Positions 27,472 to 35,873 of a stretch of DNA of 64,000 nucleotides are shown here, piece after piece. The notes below the pieces were generated by a model, which saw only the letters and a program-made list of their open reading frames with translations, was not told the DNA's origin and ran no database searches. Made by a program: the position numbers and the translations under genes. This DNA comes from Rhodospirillales bacterium (lineage in GTDB: Bacteria; Pseudomonadota; Alphaproteobacteria; Micavibrionales; Micavibrionaceae): NCBI GenBank assembly GCA_020638155.1, contig JACKJB010000001.1, forward strand, positions 992,001 to 1,056,000, written 5' to 3'. Positions within the stretch are counted from its first letter, which is position 1. Every line of letters starts with the position of its first letter.

Positions 27472-29715
27472 ATGAGTACGGCGGCCACATCGAAGACTCA
27501 TCATATCTATGTTCCCGTCTATGCCGTGACGTTATTGCTGAGCGCTTTTCTGCTTTTTGCGATCCAGCCGATGTTCGGCAAGATGATCCTGCCTCTTCTA
27601 GGGGGCGCACCAGCGGTTTGGAACACAGCAATGCTGTTCTTCCAGGCTCTGCTGCTGGCGGGGTATGCGTATGCGCATGCCACGACGAAATTTCTGACCG
27701 TGCGGATGCAAGCCCTGCTACATCTTGCCTTGTTGGTGCTGTTCTTTTTTGTTCTGCCGATTGCCATTCCCGAAGACTGGGCGCCCCCTGCAGATAATGA
27801 CAATCTGGTCTTCTGGCAGTTATCCCTGATGACGGCCGTGGCTGGCGGTCCGTTTTTCGTGCTGGCGGCCAGTGCGCCGATGCTGCAACGCTGGTTCTCG
27901 CATACACCGCACAGCGATGCCGGGAATCCGTACTTCCTTTATGCGGCCAGCAACCTTGGCAGTATGACGGCGTTGCTGCTATACCCGTTTGTCTTTGAAC
28001 CCCTGTGGCCGACATCCATACAGAGCCTTAACTGGAGCTGGGGATACGGTGCCCTGATTGCCATGATCGCCTTGTCGGCCCTGCTGGTCTGGAAAAACGG
28101 TAACGTCCGCGAACATCCCCAGACAGGGCCGGATACAGAAACAATCACGATGAAGCGGCGGCTTCACTGGCTGGTACTGTCGTTCGTTCCTTCTTCCCTT
28201 ATGCTCGGGGTAACGACATTTATTACAACCGATGTTGCCGCCGTACCGCTGATCTGGGTCATCCCGCTGGCGATGTATGTCGGGACATTTATCATCGCTT
28301 TTGCAAAGACGCAGAAGCTGCCGTACAAGTTGCTGGTTATCCTGCATAGCCTGTTTCTAAGCTTGACGGCGTCATTCTTCATTTTTGATTATATGCCGAC
28401 GGATTATAAATTCGTCGTTGTCCTGCTTCACCTCGCCGTATTCTTCCTGTCGGCCCTTTTGTGTCATATGAGGCTTAGCGATGCCAAACCTTCTGCACGG
28501 CACCTGACCGAATTCTACCTCATCATGTCCTTAGGCGGGGTGACCGGGGGTATTCTTAATGCACTTATCGCCCCGCTTATTTTTGTCGTGCCTATTGAAT
28601 ATGCGCTGGTTCTGGTTGCCGTCTCTTTTCTCGCCTATTACCCCACGATGAAAGGCTATGTCAGCCGACTTAAAGAAAAGAGCACCGGTGAGGGGCTGGA
28701 ACTGACCATCGTTATGGCCGGGATCGCGCTGTTGGCCGCCGTGCAGTGGCACAATCCCAAAACACTGCTGATCTGTGCCCTGTTCTCGCTGCTGATTCTG
28801 CTCTACCTGTCGCAATACCGCCGTTACTTCATGATTGCAGCAGCCATTACCCTGCTATTGCATCCCGGATACCAACTCGGGCATCTGACACACAGCCTTA
28901 AGATCACACGGGACTATTTTGGCGTCCTGACCGTCAGGGATGTTGAGGGCATGCAGATGCGCGCTCTGGTGCATGGCAATACACAACATGGAACTCAGCC
29001 CCTGATCGACTCGCTGCGCCTGACTCCGATGGCTTATTACAACAAGCCGGCTCAGGATATCTTTAACGGCGGCCTGCAGAAACAAGGTGAACAGAAAATC
29101 GGCGTTCTCGGCCTTGGGGTCGGCAGTGTTGCCTGCTACGTCAAAGAAGGCCGGACTTACGACTTTTACGAGATCAGCCAGGATGTGATCGATATCGCGG
29201 AAAACCCTGAATTTTTCACGTACCTGTCCGACTGTGGCAGTCCTTATAAAACCATTCTCGGCGATGGCCGTCTGAAAATCGCCGAGCAGGATAATCACAT
29301 CTATGACCTGATCTTCCTTGATGTGTTCAGCTCCGACAATATCCCGATCCATGTCCTGACGAAGGAAGCCTTTGCAATATACCGTGCCAAGCTCAAGCCT
29401 GGCGGGATGATTGCGGTGAATATCTCTAACCGCTTCCTGAACCTTGCGCCCGTGCTGAACCGCATTGCCGATGACCTGGGGATGTCTGCCGTGTTCAAGC
29501 TGGTGGAAAGCGATGTCGTGGACCCGGCATACCCGGATATCAGGTTTTACACGACCATCTATGCCCTGATGGCTGAGGACGAAGCCGCCCTTGAGCCATA
29601 TAAAAAAATGGGCTGGATCACCAAAACCGGCATGACGCCCCATACATGGACCGATGATTATGCGAACCTTGTCGGATCTTTATGGATTTTCCGTGCCCGA
29701 AAAGCCACCGATTAA
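27472..29715 (+). CDS. Membrane protein fused to a spermidine-synthase-like domain (copy 2)
   Basis: The 747-residue paralogue of the preceding gene has the same plan and near-identical motifs (LFAIQPMFGKMILPLLGG, YFLYAASNLGSMTALLLYPF, LGLGVGSVACYVKEGR, LDVFSSDNIPIHVLT). The start ATG at 27472 has a GGAGG ribosome site 7 bases upstream; a longer frame from 27361 would lie inside copy 1. The tandem arrangement and similarity along the whole length show a local gene duplication. Confidence 0.85.
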   Translation: MSTAATSKTHHIYVPVYAVTLLLSAFLLFAIQPMFGKMILPLLGGAPAVWNTAMLFFQALLLAGYAYAHATTKFLTVRMQALLHLALLVLFFFVLPIAIPEDWAPPADNDNLVFWQLSLMTAVAGGPFFVLAASAPMLQRWFSHTPHSDAGNPYFLYAASNLGSMTALLLYPFVFEPLWPTSIQSLNWSWGYGALIAMIALSALLVWKNGNVREHPQTGPDTETITMKRRLHWLVLSFVPSSLMLGVTTFITTDVAAVPLIWVIPLAMYVGTFIIAFAKTQKLPYKLLVILHSLFLSLTASFFIFDYMPTDYKFVVVLLHLAVFFLSALLCHMRLSDAKPSARHLTEFYLIMSLGGVTGGILNALIAPLIFVVPIEYALVLVAVSFLAYYPTMKGYVSRLKEKSTGEGLELTIVMAGIALLAAVQWHNPKTLLICALFSLLILLYLSQYRRYFMIAAAITLLLHPGYQLGHLTHSLKITRDYFGVLTVRDVEGMQMRALVHGNTQHGTQPLIDSLRLTPMAYYNKPAQDIFNGGLQKQGEQKIGVLGLGVGSVACYVKEGRTYDFYEISQDVIDIAENPEFFTYLSDCGSPYKTILGDGRLKIAEQDNHIYDLIFLDVFSSDNIPIHVLTKEAFAIYRAKLKPGGMIAVNISNRFLNLAPVLNRIADDLGMSAVFKLVESDVVDPAYPDIRFYTTIYALMAEDEAALEPYKKMGWITKTGMTPHTWTDDYANLVGSLWIFRARKATD

Positions 29716-29742
29716 TCTTTTTTAAACCATTTCCCCGCCACA

Positions 29743-30039
29743 ATGGCCTCATACCATAGAAAAATGGTACAATTAATCATGAGAGAAATGGATAAGGACA
29801 TGAAATTTTTCAATATTATTGGCGGCCTGCGAGGCGATACACCCGACCGCATGAAAGAGCTGACGGCACAAGGCGCAACGGACTCAATCTACACCTTCTC
29901 GGCAGTAGAAGCGGTTGCCCGTGACGCGGCAGCGTGCCTGATCGATGAAGCCGGTGACTATCTTATTGGCGGAACGCTGGCAAACAAAGCGCAGCAGCCG
30001 GTTGAGAATCCGTATACGGGGCCGAACTACCACCTGTAG
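29743..30039 (+). CDS. Small protein, unknown
   Basis: Up to 98 residues, start uncertain: ATGs at 29743, 29779, 29788 and 29800 are all in frame and none has an ideal ribosome site. The conserved-looking body begins MKFFNIIGGLRGDTPDR at 29800. No family is recognised and there is no signal peptide or membrane helix. A terminator follows at 30067. Confidence 0.5.
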   Translation: MASYHRKMVQLIMREMDKDMKFFNIIGGLRGDTPDRMKELTAQGATDSIYTFSAVEAVARDAAACLIDEAGDYLIGGTLANKAQQPVENPYTGPNYHL

Positions 30040-30066
30040 GAACACGCTTGAACCGTTCATGATATG

Positions 30067-30100
30067 GCCTGCTATTCTTAGGCGATAGCAGGCTTTATTT
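30067..30100 (+). terminator. Rho-independent terminator
   Basis: A perfect 9-bp stem GCCTGCTAT/ATAGCAGGC with a 9-base loop is followed by TTTATTTGT, 28 bp after the small gene ending at 30039. It separates that gene from the ankyrin-like pair. Confidence 0.8.
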
Positions 30101-30110
30101 GTATCTTTTC

Positions 30111-30139
30111 TTGACATATTATTTTTCATAAAATAACAT
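30111..30139 (+). promoter_or_regulatory. Promoter of the ankyrin-like gene pair
   Basis: TTGACA (30111-30116) and TAACAT (30134-30139) are 17 bp apart and lie directly after the terminator and 29 bp before the start at 30168. This is one of the best sigma-70-type promoters visible in the window. Confidence 0.7.
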
Positions 30140-30167
30140 TCCTTCTTATTCAATCAGGATAAGAGTT

Positions 30168-30794
30168 ATGTTGAGCCGAAGCTTTAACCGGGAAGCGACC
30201 GAGAAACTGAATGCGTGGCTGCTCCAGAAGACGAAGAGCTGGAGCTGGGCGGCAGATGCCCCGGATTATGAAGACCTGATTACCTGTCTTAAAGACGGTG
30301 CCGATCCCAATACAAGACCGCCAGGGGCGTATCATAATGCCTGTACTTTCGCGATGGGTGACCGTAATTTTCCAGCCTTAAAAGCGCTCTTCAAGGCCGG
30401 CATTCCCTTCGAAAAATCCTGCTATAGCCAAGACGCTGATCTCCTGCAAACAGTTTTGTGGTATGCTCACTATGACGAACGAAAAAAGAAAACGGGCTAT
30501 CAATGCCTTATTCTGCCTGCCTTAATGGCCATCAGAGAGCAGTTTAAGGAGGCGCCTCAAAAAGCCTATCAAATCATTCACGGCGCTAGAAATTACGCCG
30601 ACCATTACAATCTTGCTTCAAAAGATATGTTAGAAACCTATGTGAAGGCCGCATTCACACAACGCCCCGGCCCCCGAAACTTCAAAACGGTCGATGGCGG
30701 AAGCGTCAATATCCCGATCATAGAATGGGCTCCGATATCAAATGATGAAAATGCCGTAGGTGTTATGATGCGCCTGGCTATGGCCTCCCCCTGA
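30168..30794 (+). CDS. Ankyrin-like protein, tandem copy 1
   Basis: The 208-residue protein starts with a helical segment (NREATEKLNAWLLQKT) and then an ankyrin-like unit, LITCLKDGADPNTRP followed by a second helix pair (ALKALFKAGIPFE). The rest is helical with no known motif. It is a paralogue of the next gene: both share EATEKLNAWL/AATAKLKNWL, the GADP unit and a similar end. There is no signal peptide. A strong promoter lies upstream. A binding role is inferred only. Confidence 0.6.
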   Translation: MLSRSFNREATEKLNAWLLQKTKSWSWAADAPDYEDLITCLKDGADPNTRPPGAYHNACTFAMGDRNFPALKALFKAGIPFEKSCYSQDADLLQTVLWYAHYDERKKKTGYQCLILPALMAIREQFKEAPQKAYQIIHGARNYADHYNLASKDMLETYVKAAFTQRPGPRNFKTVDGGSVNIPIIEWAPISNDENAVGVMMRLAMASP

Positions 30795-31433
30795 ATGAAA
30801 GAAACGAGGATGTCAGAAAAAAAATATAACGAAGCGGCGACGGCGAAGCTTAAAAACTGGCTGGAGCGCAAAGTCGCATCCACGTATCGATACAAAAATG
30901 CCAGCAACCCTGCCAGCCCTACCTATCAGGAATTAATTAGTCTTTTAGAAAACGGGGCAGACCCAACGACAACCGTGATTTATACTCATGGCTTTCGTGA
31001 TGATGCTCTTCATTTTGCCGTGAAAGACAGACATGCTGGGGCATTTAGCGCTATCCTTGAAAGTAACTATCCAATTTATGATGGCAAACCTTCAAATTTC
31101 TTAAGCCTGGGCTATGTACTAAACAGTTTTTCAGGTGACAACTGCTTAGACAGGAAAATAACTGCAATTTTTCTACGTGCCGTCAGGCGCGCGTTTAAAG
31201 ACGCCCCCCATACCGCTCACTTGTTACTAGACGTAGAAAAAGATAAACAAATTACATGGTATAAACGGCGAAATAAGCTTTTAAACGGTTTTTTGGCATT
31301 AGCCTTTACACCAGAAGCAAACGACCAACCTGTTCAATGGTCGAAACTCTCGCAGGATGAAACATCTCTCGAAGTAGCGGTAAGACTAATGTACGCCGGC
31401 GGCACAGACAAAGCCCCTACTTCGTCGCCGTAA
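30795..31433 (+). CDS. Ankyrin-like protein, tandem copy 2
   Basis: The 212-residue paralogue of the previous gene starts directly after its stop codon. It has an ankyrin-like unit LISLLENGADPTT followed by DALHFAVKDRHAGAFSAIL, closer to the ankyrin consensus than copy 1. A second ATG at 30810 (MSEKKYN) is a possible start. Its DNA is AT-richer than the flanking genes. Its last 17 bases overlap the convergent prfC end. Confidence 0.6.
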   Translation: MKETRMSEKKYNEAATAKLKNWLERKVASTYRYKNASNPASPTYQELISLLENGADPTTTVIYTHGFRDDALHFAVKDRHAGAFSAILESNYPIYDGKPSNFLSLGYVLNSFSGDNCLDRKITAIFLRAVRRAFKDAPHTAHLLLDVEKDKQITWYKRRNKLLNGFLALAFTPEANDQPVQWSKLSQDETSLEVAVRLMYAGGTDKAPTSSP

Positions 31434-32997
31434 ATTTGATTTCCGGAAATTTATCCTGCGCATCGCTCAAATGCCAGGCATTCCGCGCGAGGAAGACCGG
31501 GTCGCCGTCATGATCGTTGGCGATGGCACTGCCGTTGCCGTCGATAAATTTCTTTAGCAGCGCATGATCTTCCGCCGAAATCCAGCGTGCCGTATACAGC
31601 TCTGCCTGCTCAAAGCGGACGGGGATATCGTATTCGGTGCGGATCCGGTCGGCCAGCACATCGAATTGTAACGCCCCGACAACGCCGACGATCCAGCCGG
31701 AATCCATGGTCGGTTTAAACACCCGCGCGGCGCCTTCTTCGGCAAGCTGGACCAGCGCGCTTTCAAGATGCTTGGCTTTCATCGGGTCCATGGGCCGGGC
31801 GCGCTGCATGAGTTCAGGGGCAAAGTTCGGGATGCCTGTGAAGTGCAGTTCCTCGCCGCTTTCGACGAGCGCGTCACCGATCCGCAAATTGCCGTGGTTC
31901 GGGATACCGAGGATATCGCCGGGCCAAGCCTCTTCGGCGGTTTCCCGGTCCTGTGCCAGGAACATTTGCGGGTTATGGATGGTCAGGATTTTGCCGGAGC
32001 GGATATGTTTGAGCTTCATGCCTTTTTTGAATTTGCCGCTGCAAATCCGGGTGAAGGCAATCCGGTCGCGGTGTTTGGGGTCCATGTTCGCCTGGATTTT
32101 AAAGACGAAGGCCGTCACTTTCGGCTCGTCAGGCTTGATTTCCCGCTCTTCCGCGGTCTGCGCCTGCGGTTGCGGGGCAAATTTCCCAACCCCCTGCAGC
32201 AATTCATTGACGCCAAAATTATTGATGGCGCTACCGAAGAAGACCGGAGTCATGTGCCCTTCCAGATAGGCCTGGCGATCGAACGGTTTACACAGGCCGC
32301 GCACCATATCCACTTCTTCCCGCAGCTTTTCGACCAGATGCGCCGGCAGCAGCTCATCCAGCTTCGGATCATCAAGGCCGGTGCATTCGATCCCTTCCTG
32401 CAGGTCCTCCCCTTTGCCACGATCAAACAGGACCAGCCTGTCATTCAGCAGGTCATAACAGCCTTTAAAGTCCCGCCCCATCCCGATTGGCCAGCTAGCG
32501 GGGGTAACATCAAGGGCGAGCTGCTGCTCAACCTCGTCCAGCAGGTCAAAGGCATCGCGGCCGTCCCGGTCCATCTTGTTGATGAAGGTTATGATCGGCA
32601 TATCCCGCAAGCGGCAGACCTCGAACAGTTTACGGGTCTGCGCCTCGATCCCCTTGGCGGCGTCCAGCACCATCACCGCGCTATCAACGGCGGTCAGCGT
32701 CCGGTAGGTATCTTCGGAGAAATCTTCGTGGCCCGGCGTATCCAGCAGGTTATAAGTGAGCCCGCCATTTTCAAACGTCATCACGGCCGAGGTCACGGAA
32801 ATCCCCCGCTCCTGCTCCACCTTCATCCAGTCCGATCGCGCGCGGCGGCGGTCGCCCCGCGCCTTAACCATCCCGGCCATCTGGATCGCGCCCCCGAACA
32901 GCAACAGCTTTTCGGTCAGCGTCGTTTTACCGGCATCCGGGTGTGAAATAATGGCGAAGGTCCGCCGGTTAGCGATTTGTTCTTTTAGATTACTCAT
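31417..32997 (-). CDS. prfC: Peptide chain release factor 3
   Basis: The 526-residue GTPase recycles RF1/RF2 from terminated ribosomes. G1 is HPDAGKTT (residues 19-26), followed by RGISVTSAVMTF, G3 DTPGHEDFSEDTYR and G4 NKMD. The length and the C-terminal VGVVGALQFDVLADRI segment match RF3 rather than EF-G. The long forward frame opposite is a shadow. Confidence 0.97.
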   Translation of the reverse strand: MSNLKEQIANRRTFAIISHPDAGKTTLTEKLLLFGGAIQMAGMVKARGDRRRARSDWMKVEQERGISVTSAVMTFENGGLTYNLLDTPGHEDFSEDTYRTLTAVDSAVMVLDAAKGIEAQTRKLFEVCRLRDMPIITFINKMDRDGRDAFDLLDEVEQQLALDVTPASWPIGMGRDFKGCYDLLNDRLVLFDRGKGEDLQEGIECTGLDDPKLDELLPAHLVEKLREEVDMVRGLCKPFDRQAYLEGHMTPVFFGSAINNFGVNELLQGVGKFAPQPQAQTAEEREIKPDEPKVTAFVFKIQANMDPKHRDRIAFTRICSGKFKKGMKLKHIRSGKILTIHNPQMFLAQDRETAEEAWPGDILGIPNHGNLRIGDALVESGEELHFTGIPNFAPELMQRARPMDPMKAKHLESALVQLAEEGAARVFKPTMDSGWIVGVVGALQFDVLADRIRTEYDIPVRFEQAELYTARWISAEDHALLKKFIDGNGSAIANDHDGDPVFLARNAWHLSDAQDKFPEIKFTATK

Positions 32998-33013
32998 ATC
33001 TTTTTTCTTTTTT

Positions 33014-33052
33014 GAACCACAGCGATCACTACGAGCACAACGGGTCAGAGGA
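33014..33052. repeat. Left inverted repeat of the GxxExxY element, 9-base period
   Basis: AACCAC is followed by units of about nine bases (AGCGATCAC, TACGAGCAC, AACGGGTCA). The inverted partner lies at 33356-33384 (TACGGTCAC, AACGGACAC when read in reverse). The two flank the GxxExxY gene. The arms are related in pattern rather than identical. Confidence 0.6.
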
Positions 33053-33341
33053 CTAATCTCTTAATTCCCTGCTTTAATAACTGGCTTTTAAAATTTAAGA
33101 GCAATCCCAATCTTGTTTCGGATAGCTTGAGATAAGTTAACAACTGCGCTTCATGAATAGGAAGTGTTTTTTGCGACTCTACTTTTAAACCTTGATTTTT
33201 GGACAATTCATAAACCAGCAAATGTTCATAGGCGCTTTCCAACAACCCAGGCCCATATGTCCGGTGAATTTTAAAAGCAGAATCAAGAATTTTTTCTGCC
33301 GTTAAATTTGCGGGATCATTAGGGTGCATATCTTTGGGCAC
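33045..33341 (-). pseudogene. GxxExxY-family protein with internal deletion
   Basis: The 98-residue frame has the family signature GPGLLESAYEH and the C-terminal part LPIHEAQLLTYLKLSETRLG to GIKRLVL. Full-length GxxExxY proteins are about 125-130 residues. The usual middle block, between the QK segment and the LPIHEAQLL segment (about 30-35 residues, with the predicted nuclease-like Asp/Glu-x-Lys region), is absent; here ESQK joins TLPIHEAQ directly. The frame remains open, so a short protein may be made, but it is probably inactive. It lies between inverted repeats and next to prfC. Confidence 0.65.
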
Positions 33342-33355
33342 TTCTTCTCCTTAAT

Positions 33356-33384
33356 CGTTGTGTCCGTTGTGACCGTAGTGGTTA
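33356..33384. repeat. Right inverted repeat of the GxxExxY element
   Basis: Read on the reverse strand this begins TAACCACTACGGTCACAACG and continues with the same 9-base pattern, matching the left repeat at 33014-33052 in inverted orientation. The remainder of 33385-33437 shows no feature. Confidence 0.6.
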
Positions 33385-33437
33385 AATAAAAACCAGATAG
33401 GATTGTGCTCCTACCAAAGAAACAGTGCAAGATACTG

Positions 33438-33776
33438 CTAAAAAACCTTACCCTCAAACGGGTTGTTCATTTCCTTATCTTCGACCTCAATCACCCACAA
33501 ATCCGGATCGCGGTCTATGGCGCGCTGAATATACGCATCCGCTTCGCTTTCTGCAACGATTTCCCCTTTGAACAGCACCATCCAGCCAAGATCTCCGTCG
33601 AGATCGCGCTGCTGCTGCAACAGCTTGCATCCTGTGTCCAGGCCGTTCAGTTTGACCATGACCATCCCGGAAGCGAAATTGCCGGTATTGTGGATGTAAA
33701 ACGGGACGCCCTGCATCGTCAGGGTATGGAGGTGGGCATCGACCCAGAGTTTTGTCGGCAGGCGATCGTCGGCCAT
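33438..33776 (-). CDS. DUF1491 family protein
   Basis: A 112-residue cytoplasmic protein beginning MADDRLPTKLWVDAHL, with GVPFYIHNTGNFASGMVMVKLN and a C-terminal DPDLWVIEVED segment, as in the DUF1491 family found mainly in Alphaproteobacteria. Function is unknown. The ATG at 33776 is preferred over 33818, which would lie inside the upstream fur gene. It starts 2 bp after fur and is co-transcribed with it. Confidence 0.85.
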   Translation of the reverse strand: MADDRLPTKLWVDAHLHTLTMQGVPFYIHNTGNFASGMVMVKLNGLDTGCKLLQQQRDLDGDLGWMVLFKGEIVAESEADAYIQRAIDRDPDLWVIEVEDKEMNNPFEGKVF

Positions 33777-33778
33777 CG

Positions 33779-34183
33779 CTACTTTTTCAGCTTTTTGCCG
33801 TATAGCTCTAAACGGCATTCGACCAGTTCATAACCAAGTTTTTTGGCTATGTCTTCTTTCATCTTCTCGATTTCGTCGTTCTGGAATTCGACGACTTCGC
33901 CGCTTTCAATGTCGATGAGGTGGTGATGGTGGTCGGTGTTCAGTTCGTAGCGGGCGAAATTTTCCTTGAATTCGTGACGGGTCACCAGATCAAGTTCGTC
34001 CAGCATATTCAGGGTCCGGTAGACGGTGGCCATGCTGATGGAGGAATCGACAGATTTTGCGCGCTCATAGACATCCTCAACCGACGGATGGTCTTCGGCA
34101 CCATCAAGGACTTTAAGAATAACCCGGCGCTGGCCCGTCATTTTGAGGCCCGCTTCGGTACAACGCTGTTCCAGACTGGTCAT
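33779..34183 (-). CDS. fur: Fur-family metalloregulator
   Basis: The 134-residue regulator has a winged helix (GLKMTGQRRVILKVL, MATVYRTLNMLDELDLV) and the metal-binding DHHHHLIDIESGEVVEF segment. The C-terminal CxxC pair of many Fur proteins is missing, as is common in alphaproteobacterial Fur/Mur. The start is uncertain: the frame is open to 34216, but ATG 34183 (MTSLEQRCTEAG) gives the family's usual N-terminus. Whether it senses iron or manganese cannot be read from sequence. Confidence 0.9.
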   Translation of the reverse strand: MTSLEQRCTEAGLKMTGQRRVILKVLDGAEDHPSVEDVYERAKSVDSSISMATVYRTLNMLDELDLVTRHEFKENFARYELNTDHHHHLIDIESGEVVEFQNDEIEKMKEDIAKKLGYELVECRLELYGKKLKK

Positions 34184-34228
34184 GAGTGCTTTTATCCGTC
34201 CTGTTATTAAATCCATGAAAAGATAAAG

Positions 34229-35791
34229 CTATTCAGCGCTTTCGGCAAGCCCCTCATCGGCCCTGCTGAACTTTGCCAAGGGCGAGCCTTCTGCTTTTTG
34301 CTTGCCCTGCATACGGGAGGCCGGAAATTCAATGGTAACCGTCGTGCCTTTACCGACATCAGATTCCAGCGATAATTTACCCTGATGCAGCTCGGCCATC
34401 GCTTTGGCGAGCGGTAACCCCAGGCCTGTTCCCTGTACCGGTTCGGAATTATTGGGAATACTGACCTGCCCAAACGGCTCCAGAGCTTCCTTGATCCGTT
34501 CCTTTGGAATGCCGATCCCGGTGTCTTCCACCACCAGTTGCAGCGCGCCACGGTCCGTCCGCCGCGCCATGATTTTGATCGAACCGTTGGTTTTCGAATA
34601 TTTAACCGCATTCCCCACCAGATTAATCAAAATCTGCCGCACCAGCCGCGGATCGGCGAAAAGTGGAGGCAGATTGTCCTCGACAATCTCTTCGAGCCGC
34701 AAACCACTGCTGAAGGCGCGGGACGCCATCATCCGCGAAACGGCAACGATCAGGTCACCGACATTCAGGTACTCTTCGTCCAGCTCGACCCGTCCGGCCT
34801 CGATCTTCGACATATCCAGCACTTCATTGATGATTTCCAGCAGATGCCGGGCGCTGAGATGGATATCGGCCAGATATTCCTTATACTTGTCATTACCAAG
34901 TTCGCCGAAGGTTTCCTTCATCATCATCTCGGAAAAGCCGATAATAGCGTTCAGCGGGGTCCGCAATTCGTGGCTCATATTCGCGAGAAAGGTTGATTTC
35001 GCCTGGTTGGCGGTATCGGCCTGTTCCTTGGCAAGGCGCAGGGAAAGCTCCATCTGCTTGCGCAGGGTAATATCCATGATCGTGGTAACCTGGAAGCGCC
35101 GTCCCTGGCTAAGTTCCAGCGCGGCTGTCGTAAACAGGGCGTTGGCGACATTCTTATCCTTACGGATGATCTTCATCTCGCCGGAGCTGCGGATACCGCT
35201 GCGCATAAATTCTTCGTGGTTTTTGCGGGCAAGATCCCGCTCATCATCGGTGACAAGCTCGATAAACTCTTTACCGATCAGGTCATCCCTGCTCCACCCG
35301 TAAATGCGGACGAAACTGTCATTGACCCGGACGATCTTCTGGTTCTGGTCCGTGACGACGATCCCGACCTCACTGACATCGAATACAGAAGTCAGCAGGG
35401 AAATCGCGTCATCCCGCTCCTGTTGCAGACTATCAACTTCGCTGGCGGCAGGAATGCCCATCACGTGGATAAAGGCGCCGGACTTGCTGATGACAAACCC
35501 ACCCAGACGGATCCCGTCCGCCAGCAAGGCAGCCGCCTGGACTGTCACGGGGCGGTTTTTCTTCAGAACATCGTCGAAAGCCTGAACAAACTGCGGCAGG
35601 ATCGCCTCATCAATCATGTTTCTGACAGGTTTGCCGCTAAACTCGCACCGCTCGTGATTAAAATAGTGACAAGCCGCATCATTCACATACGATAAAACAA
35701 AACCGTTATCAGCGGTTGTTGTCACAACAAAGCTGGGTAGCGGCATATCGCCGAAAATTGTTTCAAAATCAATATCTTGTTCGCTCACCAT
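34229..35791 (-). CDS. PAS-domain sensor histidine kinase
   Basis: The 520-residue cytoplasmic kinase has two PAS-like domains (about residues 15-120 and 145-250, the second with VDQNQKIVRVNDSF-like sequence and a PAC end), an HisKA domain (NMSHELRTPLNAIIGFSEM with the phospho-accepting His) and an HATPase domain with NLVGNAVKYS, DTGIGIP and GTGLGLPLAKA. No membrane helix is present, so it senses an internal signal. The start at 35791 has a GGGGG ribosome site. No response regulator gene is adjacent. Confidence 0.92.
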   Translation of the reverse strand: MVSEQDIDFETIFGDMPLPSFVVTTTADNGFVLSYVNDAACHYFNHERCEFSGKPVRNMIDEAILPQFVQAFDDVLKKNRPVTVQAAALLADGIRLGGFVISKSGAFIHVMGIPAASEVDSLQQERDDAISLLTSVFDVSEVGIVVTDQNQKIVRVNDSFVRIYGWSRDDLIGKEFIELVTDDERDLARKNHEEFMRSGIRSSGEMKIIRKDKNVANALFTTAALELSQGRRFQVTTIMDITLRKQMELSLRLAKEQADTANQAKSTFLANMSHELRTPLNAIIGFSEMMMKETFGELGNDKYKEYLADIHLSARHLLEIINEVLDMSKIEAGRVELDEEYLNVGDLIVAVSRMMASRAFSSGLRLEEIVEDNLPPLFADPRLVRQILINLVGNAVKYSKTNGSIKIMARRTDRGALQLVVEDTGIGIPKERIKEALEPFGQVSIPNNSEPVQGTGLGLPLAKAMAELHQGKLSLESDVGKGTTVTIEFPASRMQGKQKAEGSPLAKFSRADEGLAESAE

Positions 35792-35873
35792 TTCCCCCGG
35801 AGGGTCCGGCCACAAATTATATCTTGCGATAAAATCTTTATTAATCCGTTACTTAATTACATTTTTTGTAATA

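Noticed and set aside
31768..32946. A 392-aa forward frame opposite prfC
   Set aside because: It is a shadow of the conserved RF3 gene with no recognisable protein features.
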